Assembly (NCBI RefSeq): GCF_035582795.1
Contig: NC_134368.1
Location: forward strand, 14,118,001-14,182,000
Direction: 5' to 3'
Source: Mycteria americana
Lineage: Eukaryota > Chordata > Aves > Ciconiiformes > Ciconiidae
Length of the DNA stretch: 64,000 nucleotides
The position numbers and the translations under genes were made by a program. Positions 55,201 to 64,000 of the stretch are shown piece after piece. The notes below the pieces were generated by a model. The model was not told where the DNA came from, did not search any database, and saw nothing but the letters and a program-made list of their open reading frames with translations. Positions within the stretch are counted from its first letter, which is position 1; every line of letters begins with the position of its first letter.

Positions 55201-58200
55201 GCTGCCCCCCGGCCAACTCCCCCAGTTTCTATACTGAGCATGACGCCATATGGTATGGAATAGCCCTTTGGGCAGTTGGGGTCAGCTGTCCTGGCTGTGC
55301 CCTCTCCCAGCTTCTTGTGCACCCGGCAGAGCATGGGAAGCTGAAAAGTCCTTGACCAGTGTAAGCACTGCTTAGCAACAACTAAAACATCAGCGTGTTA
55401 TCAACATTATTCTCATCCTAAATCCAAACCACAGCACTATACCAGCTACTAGGAAGAAAATTAACTCTATCCCAGCTGAAACCAGGACAATTGCCATTTT
55501 TTTACTTCTACACTTCTTTCACTCAGTCTCTATATTGATATTCTCCACTTTTTGCTGCCCTCCAGGCAATTTTAGAGTGTCATTAAATATAACAACAGAA
55601 TCCAATACTTTCCTGCTGCATATATATATTTTCTCTTATTTCTGAGTGTTGTTGCTTGCAAGAAAAGTTTTTTTTTTTTTGCTTTAAACCTTTTTCATGT
55701 GTAGTAAGATGCTGTCCTAGGAACAGCAGCTTGTTGTGTGCTTTCTGTTCAGCACACTCCCCAGTGCCTCATTTTGAAAGTCCTTCTCTCACAGCGAGAG
55801 ACTTTTTATAAAACACTTACCCATTCAGTAGAATTACATGATGAGTTTTCCTCAGCTGCTTCGTTGGTGGATTCGTTTCTCCCAGGAAGTTCTGCAACTT
55901 CGAGCACCTGCTCCTCCTGATGCCTTCCTGCCGGCATAGGAAGTCGTGCAGAACCTTAGCAAAAACCAAGTTACAGTCACTGCTTGCTTACTGTCCATTT
56001 CCAGAGTCACACTGCTACTCTGCCAGCGCTCTATAAAGCTCTGAAATGAAGAGTGCAGAGGTCTTGCATAGCTAGTCCTGATGACAGGCGCTAGAGCAGT
56101 ATTCAGCTTGCAGACGGAAACAGCTACCTTCAGGTTTCTGAACGTGCCTTAGGTGATGGAGACCTGGTCAATAGAGTTTGTGCCACGGAAACTGATCAAG
56201 AGAACTGATCAGCTCACCCTTAAGTAGACACCTACAACGGGTCAGTTCAAACAGAGGCCTCAGGATCCATGCCTCTGTCAACTCCAGTGACTGAAATAGG
56301 AGCTTTCATTTGCCTAAATCCCCTCCCTGTTTTTTTAATCTGCAAGTTGAATTGCATCTCAAGTCGTAGATATTCCACCTATATCCCTGACAGCTGACAA
56401 GCTGAGTAAACCTCCCATTGCAACCATAATACTCATGCTACAGTTACTTAAGAGGCTGCCTTAGGTTCTATGTCACTGGTCTGTACCCACCACCTGCAGA
56501 TGCCCTACATTTACACTTGTCCTGTACCCTTGCCATTCACTGTTTTTTCTTGTGACTTCTTCCATCCTTCATTTCAGGATTTTGCAACAAACAAAAATTA
56601 ATAATTAGTTAAAAAAATTCACAGCTTAAAAAACATAGCTCAGAACAAAGTCCCCAAAGTCGGGTCTTTCAGATGTCACTTCCAGGTGTCACTACCTAGA
56701 GTAAGAGCATTATGCAGAGTGAAGCTCCGGCTCCTCACTTTTTCAGTCTGCTAAGAAATGACGAGAATTTATATTCCTTCGATATCCTAGACAGGTCAGT
56801 CTAACTGATCACTCCTTCTGGAAAGATAAATAATGGAGACAAGTGGCTGCAAGAATGCTCATTTGAACTACAAGCTGTGTCTTCTGATCCCTCCTCTCAG
56901 CTTGAGATGCCCCTAGCAGATCAGGACCAGGTGAGCAAAAGTTATACATTGAAATTCCTCTTAGTGATGCCTCTTAATTCCACCTGTCCAGCCATCTCAA
57001 AACAAATATCTAACTTAGAAACTATGTGTTAATGGAAATATTGTCACTCACCAGAAAGTTTTGAGTGCTTTTTCTTTTTGTAGCAAAGATAGAAGCTTCC
57101 AACTGCCACTAAGAAAGGAATGATGGCCCATATTGCCAAATCTCTCTTCTTCAATGAGTGAGCTTCTGCAATTATATATTTCAAATAAAGTTATGTACTA
57201 TTCAAAGATACAATAGAAGAACAACACCATAACAAAAAAAAAAATTAAAATTAAAAATTACTTCAGGAGTGAATCAGTCCATTCCCCCACCCAAGTGCAA
57301 GGTCATCTATACTTTACCATTCCTGAGGGATGCGTGCCTGATGAACAGTAACATCAATCCCTCCTATAGCTCCTGCAGTTTGACAGTTTTTTCCCCCCAG
57401 TGTCTAATCTGAGTCTTTTCTGCTTGTACTTTAAGGCTATTAGTACTTGACCAAGTAAGAGATCAGATCACTTAACTCATTTTAGGAGCTCAGATTATTT
57501 TAACTCCTTAACAGCCTTTTACATTAATTCCCCCCCGTTTTAAACATTACTTCATTCATTCTCTGCCACTGATGTTTTCTAAATCTTTGATAATTTTTGT
57601 GCCTCCCTTTGGACTACCAGTTGGCCAATAGTGTAAAATAGTGTCCAAAACCGGACTGTGCTGGACGAACGGAAAGGTTACTTCCCGTGACTTGAGCAAT
57701 CGATATATGAGTGACGTTTGATAATGTTAAAGGTCTAGTCAGAGCTAGTCCCCTAGTCTTTCTCTACAGTTGAGAGGTAGAAGGGGAGGCAGAGATCAGC
57801 ATCTTCAAGAAGTGATGCATAGTATCTTGAGACAGTTGTGTAACAGAAGTGAGGTAAATTGTTTTCTAGGTATGTCGCATTCTTTTCATAATTTAAGGTG
57901 AAACATACTTCATTCCTATTGCTGAAAAATTTAATTGTGTTTGAATACTCATTGTATTAATGCTTTTCAATGCTTAATTCAGAATTGGGAGCTTAAATTG
58001 CTCCCCTGTAAAGGTTACCATATGACTCTAATAAAATACAGAGACACAGCCTATACAAAACATTTTGTCATAACAACTTTATGGACACAAATCCTTATAA
58101 ATATAGAGCCCATAGTGCTCTATCTTCCATACTGATTTATCTCCCACTTTTTATTAAGACCTTGTAATAAAAAGATAAAGTAGTTAGTAAAGGGTACATA

Positions 58201-60916
58201 CTACTGAACAGAGCAACCATGTGATTGTTTCAGCCACTCCCTACCAGAAGGCAAATGCATTCACTGTCTCACATCTAGCCTACCAAATCCTTCCTGACAA
58301 GGAATTGTGTTTGGGTCTTTTGTGAAATACACAGCTGATGCACAGCTTTTTTGTAAACCTTAACTAATAATTCCTCTTAGCAAACCCTTACAGAAGAAAA
58401 CAAACACTTTACACTGGGGGTATTAAGGCAGAGAGGGTAAGTCAATTGTCATTAAGAGTCGTTCTGGTCCTCTCTGTGTTTGTCTCATTCATCCTGAGAT
58501 CCACAGCGCTGGGGGAGGGATGTGGGAGAGGGAGGAAATGCATAAAATAGTTCAAACTGAAGAATCTTTATGATGACAAGTTAAATGGCACGCATATACT
58601 CTTGCTAGCTTACCTTTCTCTTCAACAATCACTGTTGTACCATTTCCGCATACTTTCTTACAGAAAGGTATTTCAATAATTATCTCACAGTAGTAAAATC
58701 CCATGTCATTTACACTGGCAGATTTTATCACCAGCACATCCTTGCTTTCACGGGTGACGTTGGATACATAGAAAAGGTTTGATGATATGGTTTTGGTGAC
58801 GTTCTCTTTATTAACAAGATACCAGCTTACTCTATACCTCACAACAGATTTTTCCCAAATACAGGCGATTTCAGTGTGTTCTCCAATTGATAGATATATT
58901 TTCGTTGGTGTTTGGATGACTGTTAAATTATTGGGACCTGTAGCTAGTGGAGAAATACACATAGAGTTAAAAGTTAAAGCAGCAAAGAGATGACATTACA
59001 CCTGCAATGTCTACAATCACAGTATTCAAAATAATGTTAATACTGTAAAATCATTATGAGATTAATTTTTAAGATCAGTAACTAATCCACTTCTCCCTTG
59101 AACAATGGCAATTACTTTCTGGCTAAAGGAAACTTTTAATCTGGTGGGTTAAAGCCCTCCATCATTGTTTGTGTGCAATAAATGAAGATTTTCCGTGTAC
59201 TCGCCGATATACTTATTTTTTATTTTCAACAAAACGCTTTTATAATAGAGGTTGAGTCTGAAGCATATTAAACATTTTATCTGCCAGATAAAGAATGACC
59301 AGAAGGAGTCATTCAGAATGATTCATCAGTGAATAGTGAAAGAAAAATCCACTACAATTTTTGTCACCATGTAGGAGTTCTTGTCCTGCACTGCTTCTAA
59401 TTAGTGACAAAAGTACAGCATTTTGGGGGCAGGTTCTTTAACTTTGTTTAAACTTCTTTCATTAAGTTTTTGCTGACAAGTAGTTTATAGCATCAAATTC
59501 ACCTCCTTAGTTTAATAAGTATACAATATGCCATTCAGTCCACAGCTGTCTCATCAGGTTTGTTGCCTGGCTTTCAGCTAAGGCTGACTTGGACAGTATC
59601 AGAGGAAACTTTTTAGTCTTTCCTGCTTTGAATCTCTTTATCACTCACTGTCCACATGCAAAATGATCTACATGAGATACTGTGCACCACTGTACAAAAT
59701 ATTTTCTTCTGATGTGAAACCACTGTGTGGATATTGGATAACTTTTTTTTTTATTCTAATGACATTGTTGCTCATCACAAAAGTGCTAATCCTATAAAAT
59801 CTACCCCCGTGACTGCTGAGACCATTAGTTTCATATGCTGCGTAAGGAATTGTAATTTTCTTTTTTCTAGTGTTTATACTATTAAAGTAAGGAACTACTC
59901 TTATTATGAGTTATTTTCTTCTAAACTTCATCCTATTTGTAACTCAGGCACATTTCACACCAACATATGTGTCATGGGATGATTTTGCCCCTAAAATGGC
60001 ATCTGATAAAACTTATCAGAATTATGCAAATAAACTTTTTTCCTTTGCCCTTAGAAAAAGCCACATATTTATCACACCTAAAGGAGTTAGGCACCTCTAT
60101 TTTTTCCACAATGCAACGCTCAACAACATGCAGAGAACAATATGGACAGTATAGGAGTAATAAACAGCAGAAAAAATAAGGGAAAGAATTGATGTAGTGT
60201 ATAAATGACAACTTAGAAGCTGTTCAGGTGTCAAAGAACTGATCACTAATTTCAGTTTTTCTGTTCGTTTGGTTTGTCGTTTAAAATACAGTTGTGCTAC
60301 GGGCTGTGCTATGGTTCCATCTTATCACTTCACTGCCTTTCTGAAAAACATCACTGACAACATCCTTTTGCCCTTGCTTAATCTCTTAATCTCTCCCTTT
60401 CGTTGCATTTTTTAATTTATACTGAACGCCTTTAGTATTATCCAGTGCAATCTGTATTGCATAAAAAACATGAAACCTTATCTGCTTTGTATTTTGGTAC
60501 CTACATGATCTAGAAGAAAACCTCCTTAACATTTTAAAATTCCACATTCAGCGTTTGTCACAATAAATATTCAAGTCTGAAGGTCTAAGAAAAAAAGTGC
60601 TTGTGTTAACCTAACATCTTTTTGGGTGTCAAAGTGTAAGATTTGTTCCTCTACACTTTTTCTACAACAATCCCTTGAAAATGCTTTTTGATTCCCCACA
60701 CATTTTAATTTTGATTTCAGCATTATGAAAATATAGTTAACATCCTCCTTGTCTCTCACACAAGTCTATCTGAGTGGATATACTGTGAGAAGTTTTTTTA
60801 AATCCAGCTCAAGAATTACAGGTGACTAACTATAAACAAACCAAAGCAAATAAACAGCACTTACCTAAGGAGCCAAAACACATTGTTAAAAGAAGTTTCA
60901 GTGAAATTACGATCAT
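52119..60916 (-). CDS. Single-Ig-domain transmembrane receptor with ITSM/ITIM-like tail (5 exons, 269 aa)
   Basis: Joined minus-strand exons are 60916-60865, 58943-58614, 57165-57052, 55954-55821 and 52298-52119. Every junction is GT-AG and the phases match (1,1,1,0), giving 269 codons plus TAA. Residues 1-17 form a signal peptide. Residues 18-127 form one Ig domain with C45 and C103, W58 and the DxGxYxC signature ending at C103. Extra C112 and C116 lie beside a J-like CGNGT motif, and four N-glycosylation sequons are at N23, N65, N79 and N118. One uncharged transmembrane helix (about 137-156) precedes a KKKK stop-transfer. The tail of about 110 residues carries TLYESL (Y216) and AVYFDI (Y264), which resemble ITSM/ITIM sites that recruit SHP phosphatases. 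The 47-residue gap between them rules out an ITAM. The short C-C spacing and CG-x-GT motif recall CD79B, while CxxxxEIP...GNGT recalls CD28/TMIGD2/NKp30. Orthology is unassigned. A further exon in the 3.5 kb last intron cannot be excluded. Confidence 0.85.
54871..55489 (-). mobile_element. Solo LTR of a bird endogenous retrovirus
   Basis: About 619 bp, with TG...CA ends. On the minus strand it begins TGTCCTGGTTTCAGCTGGGA and ends with GGGCCTAACCACAACA. I recognise this as a common interspersed LTR of bird genomes, though I cannot assign the exact family name. No gag, pol or env sequence, primer-binding site or partner LTR flanks it, so it is solo. Flanking TACTG and ATTGC are at best a degraded target duplication. 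The sense strand has ATTAAA before the conserved GAGTTTTCTTACTTTTGC segment. The 151-codon open frame inside is a chance frame. It sits in the last intron of the Ig receptor, in the same orientation. Confidence 0.8.
55071..55096. repeat. 26-bp near-palindrome inside the LTR
   Basis: GTTGTTTACAAT and ATTGTAAACAAC are perfect 12-bp arms with 2 bases between. GTAAACA is a forkhead-type core. The preceding 15 bases repeat AATAAATTGTAAA, suggesting that local duplication made the palindrome. Confidence 0.85.
55821..55954 (-). CDS. Ig receptor exon 4: acidic cytoplasmic linker
   Basis: This 134-nt exon starts in phase 1 and ends in phase 0, with acceptor gctaag|GTTC and donor AATGG|gtaagtg. The 44 codons encode a Glu-rich, tyrosine-free segment. 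It is supported mainly by exact phase compatibility with exons 3 and 5 and good splice sites, since no domain is recognisable. Confidence 0.65.
57052..57165 (-). CDS. Ig receptor exon 3: stalk and transmembrane helix
   Basis: A 114-nt phase 1-1 exon lies between an acceptor (attgcag|AAGC) and a donor (TTTCTG|gtgagt). It encodes about 9 stalk residues, then a helix from roughly LAIWAIIPF to GSFYLCY, then KKKKH. The helix has a proline and no charged residue, so it lacks the usual signature for pairing with an ITAM adaptor. The cysteine at its inner end could be palmitoylated (inference). Confidence 0.8.
57545..57675 (-). mobile_element. Decayed CR1-like LINE fragment
   Basis: The plus strand reads TGATAATTTTTGTGCCTCCC followed by TTTGGAC, and later TGTGCTGGACGAAC. 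This resembles the reverse complement of the conserved CR1 3' segment (GATCATCTTTGTGGCCCTCC TCTGGACC ... CTGGAC). It lies just upstream, in transcription terms, of the transmembrane exon of the Ig receptor. Confidence 0.4.
58614..58943 (-). CDS. Ig receptor exon 2: V-type Ig domain
   Basis: The whole Ig domain lies in one phase 1-1 exon of 330 nt, the hallmark of Ig-superfamily genes. B-strand C45, C-strand W58 and the F-strand motif NDMGFYYC (C103) are all present. The two cysteines are 58 residues apart, shorter than a classic V-set (about 65-75) and close to CD79B. The exon contains C112 and C116 and four NxT sequons. The donor is AAAG|gtaagc. Two acceptors 6 nt apart (exon start 58943 or 58937) are both in frame. 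Confidence 0.88.
60865..60916 (-). CDS. Ig receptor exon 1: start codon and signal peptide
   Basis: The ATG is at 60916-60914, with two in-frame TAA codons close upstream, so this is the only start in the frame. The exon encodes MIVISLKLLLTMCFGSL, a short n-region followed by a hydrophobic core, and ends at a strong donor (TTAG|gtaagtg) in phase 1. That is the usual arrangement where an Ig-receptor leader exon joins the Ig exon. An upstream ATG in another frame does not splice in phase. Confidence 0.8.
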
Positions 60917-63900
60917 CGCAGAGGATTATTAGCACTTGCATCAGGGTGTCTTTCTCGAAGATCAGCAAAACAACAAATGAAAGCATGTCAGATTCGTAGC
61001 TAGACTTCCTCTTCCCTCATGTGGTGAGGACAATGGAAACCTAAATGCAACCCTAATTTTCCCTACACTCTTTGAAATTGCCGTCATAGATGTGTCTGGT
61101 TTAGAGCACAGCTATCCTGTCTGAAATCAGAACATTTCTTCTTTAAATTTTAAATTGTGTCCTAACTGCTTACCTTTCAACAGTAGATTAGTCTCTTTTC
61201 TGATATGACATAAAGAACTGCTTTTCCATACTTACAGTGGTCTCGTGAATGTTTGCCATTGCACTTCTGCAATCCTTCATTTAAAGGCATTTTATGAAGA
61301 TGAGACTTCTTTAGCTACTGTGTACATGCTTGGCAGCAGCCTCTTCCAGCCAACCTGATGAATCTTATCCAAAGCCAGAGAGACAATGATTGTACATAGG
61401 TTACACTGATGCCAAGTATTACTCCTATCTTTCCTTATCACACATTTCATTGTTGTCTTGCTGAAATCTTGCCTAAATTCTTCCCTCCTGTGAAGAGTAC
61501 TTTCCTAGGTTTGCCTTAGCAGTAGCATAGCTCCATCGGCAGGAGCAAAGGAGGAACGCTGAGTTCGAAGATCGCACTTGCAACTGGCCCCACTGCAAGT
61601 TAAAAAAAAAAAAAAAATCAAATAGAACACACTGAGAACATGAATCAAATTAAATTAAGAACTTTATAAGAACACAACATTTCCTAGAACTAACATCAGG
61701 TTTTAGCAGCACTGGGCAGGTATCCAGAACAGCTGAACTGCAATTTGTAATGAAGACTCAGCCACATTTAAAGCCTAAAGCACTGTTCCTTTCCATTTGT
61801 CAGCAACAAAAGCATGATGCATCAGCTCACCTGCTTCTCAGTATCTTACAGAAGGCGTTTCCAGTGTCGTTTAGATTGCCAAATAAAATTAAAAATGAGA
61901 CAATAGCAAAGATAAATGTCACAAAGTGCTGTAGGCTATCCCCATTTCTGATGGTACTCAGCTGACTTAGTTATCACCTTTTAGAGCTAGTGAGGACATA
62001 ACAAATACCTTTAAATTCAAGTGAATGAAAGGATATATTAAAGCAAATAATTTATACTTAAGGATATTATTTAATTATATTAAGTAATTCTGTTACCATT
62101 GACATTCATGTTATCTTTGGTACTACTGATCAAAAATGTAGAATAAATGAAGTATGCATGTGTAAATTCAAGGGAAAAACTAGTTTCTCTTGTATTTAAA
62201 TATCTACATTTGTGCATTTAGTGTTGAGTTATGCAGCCAGCAGCTCCAGCATGCAGCATATTTTGTCTAGAGACTAGGTGAAGCTTTTTCAATAGTGCTG
62301 ATAGCAGCTTATATTTACTCTGAAAGATGCCTTGGTTCTAATCCAAAGCACCTACTGTCAGAGATGAAATGAACTAGCACACAGAAAAGGGGGTTGGCAA
62401 AAAGGTTTATTTTTAGCCCAGGTTACTTCATTGTACCGTTTTACAACACAACCCCACAAACTCTCATCACAGTACTGCTGAGTGGGTGGAAAAATATGGT
62501 GAGAAAATTTCTTAAGCCAGCTTTGCTGCCAGGATAAGTGCATCACACAGAACAACTATGTGGGTCAGGAAAGCATCTACAACAGAAAGATCCCTTTAAG
62601 TTTTCTTTTCTTTCTTCAACTTAATCTTAACCTTGGAAACTGCATCGATGAGTCTGGATTCTGTAAATGTGTAACTTTACTCACCTGCGGGCTGGAGCTG
62701 ACTGCGGAGCAGCTGCTCAGCGCAGAGGCACTCTGCTCTTGGAGAGGCAGTGACAGTCACAGCCAGCCTCCTCCGGATGCTGTGCACAAATCCGTCTTCC
62801 CAAAACTTTTCTCCGTGGCGTTCAAAGAACACCAGTGGAGGCATACTGAAAAATACATTTGAAACTTTTAAACAGAGAGGACCGAAACCCCCTCCCTCCT
62901 CCTTACCCATATGTCAGACTGGCTTGAGAGCTTGTAACCCAAGTATTAATGAGCAGCATTTTTGAGGTGTTACTGTCAGCTGGGAAAGTTTATTAATCTA
63001 TAGCAGCATTGATGACAGTATGTGTGAAACTCAAGGTAGTCAAATGAGTTTGTAATTCTGCTGCATTGGAATAAGAAGATGGAACAAAAACCATTTACAT
63101 GTATTTGTTATGAAAACTTAATCTGAAATTTTCATACTTGAAACAAAGTTCTGAAGTACTAAGTCAAAGACATGTTATCAGAGTCTTTAAAAAAAAGTTT
63201 TAATTCACATTTGCCTTTTCAAGATCTTCTTCAAATCATACCAAACACTGTAGAAAGTTGCAGGTGTGCCAAAAGAAAGTTCTGGTGAAAATGGAAATTT
63301 GACTTTTGTTGTGCCTAACTCATGAACCTTCCCCCTTCAACTCAAACACGAGGTGGAAAGCATGCTAGCACTTGGGCTTTTTATCCATTACCTAACTTCA
63401 GTGTAACAGACCTCATAACTTCTCATGACAGCCAGTGGCGTTCTATGTGTTCTATATGATAAATACACATTATTAATTTTGTCCAGCTATGACCCAAACA
63501 AAACCACCAAAACCTTAATTTTATATTGACTTTAGGACCTTCTTAGCACACTTACTTATTAGCACAGAAAAAACACGCCTAATTTATTTTCCAACTGTGA
63601 ATAATAAATGACATCTCAGTAGGAAAAGCAGCTCCACAGCACAAATGGACTGACAAAACAAATATGCCAATTGTGGATACCACAATTAATTTTCAAATTA
63701 TTTTTAAGAGTGCAAGTGATTCTTTTACCTGATCTAGTGATTAAAGAAGTGATCTGCAAAAATTTCCTTTCAAAAGAGCAGCTGTGTAATTCTTATACAC
63801 ATGCATCAGCAGGACTTTCTCAAACAAGATAAATGCTAGCATGAAAGAGGAACTATTTTCTTTGGCTTTAATTTAGGTTTGCACCTGGATTAATGTAAAA

Positions 63901-64000
63901 TAAAGGTTGTGAATTAACTTTTCCTAGAAAGCAAAAAAACTAACACAAGAATTATTTCTCTTGTGAGTCCAAATGACTAATATGTACATTTCAGCAATGT
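60917..64000. other. Upstream flank of the Ig receptor, no coding exon seen
   Basis: This stretch should contain the receptor's promoter. I see two candidate minus-strand splice donors (exon ends 61236 and 62695) but no clear TATA box or CpG island. Confidence 0.45.
62695..62850 (-). other. Candidate 5' untranslated first exon upstream of the Ig receptor
   Basis: A GC-richer stretch on the minus strand ends at a near-consensus donor (CCCGCAG|gtgagta, exon end 62695). It lies 1.8 kb upstream of the receptor's ATG exon on the same strand. The 5' limit given is approximate. A second good donor (CCACT|gtaagtat, exon end 61236) is another candidate. Neither is needed for the coding model. Confidence 0.2.

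Noticed and set aside
54879-55334. 151-codon open frame on the minus strand, the longest in the window
   Set aside because: It lies wholly inside the solo LTR and matches non-coding LTR sequence.

Overview
The window reads as bird nuclear DNA. It is gene-poor and AT-leaning, with spliced exons, GT-AG introns of 1.7-3.5 kb, ancient MIR-type SINE remnants, a decayed CR1-like fragment, and a solo LTR of a type I recognise from bird genomes (start TGTCCTGGTTTCAGCTGGGA on its sense strand). No rRNA, tRNA, CRISPR array or bacterial-type operon is visible. Most open frames here are chance ORFs.

Region by region: 1-38.4 kb holds no gene I can support. It contains two MIR-like fragments (10.6-10.8 kb and 14.0-14.1 kb), a short CpG-dense block (17.6-17.9 kb), one exon-like open segment of unknown identity on the minus strand (23.97-24.10 kb), several strong inverted repeats and simple repeats. 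At 42.25-38.53 kb, minus strand, is an S100-family gene most like S100P. Both coding exons, both intron boundaries and a poly(A) signal are kept, but it carries a 1-base frameshift, an in-frame stop at the last codon of its first coding exon, and a 5-base deletion in the second EF-hand. I call it a unitary-type (unprocessed) pseudogene. 42.3-51.8 kb holds no supportable gene.

From 60.92 to 52.12 kb, minus strand, lies the main gene. Five exons with matching splice phases (1,1,1,0) give a 269-residue type I membrane protein: signal peptide, one disulphide-bonded Ig domain with an extra cysteine pair and a J-like CGNGT motif, a very short stalk, one transmembrane helix, and a roughly 110-residue tail with two tyrosine motifs (TLYESL and AVYFDI) resembling ITSM/ITIM sites. 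I cannot name it. It looks like a leukocyte paired-type or inhibitory receptor distantly related to CD79, CD28/TMIGD2 or NKp30-like proteins. Its last intron carries the solo LTR in sense orientation. 61-64 kb, upstream of this gene, holds only candidate 5' splice donors.

The two loci share a strand but nothing in the sequence shows that they work together.
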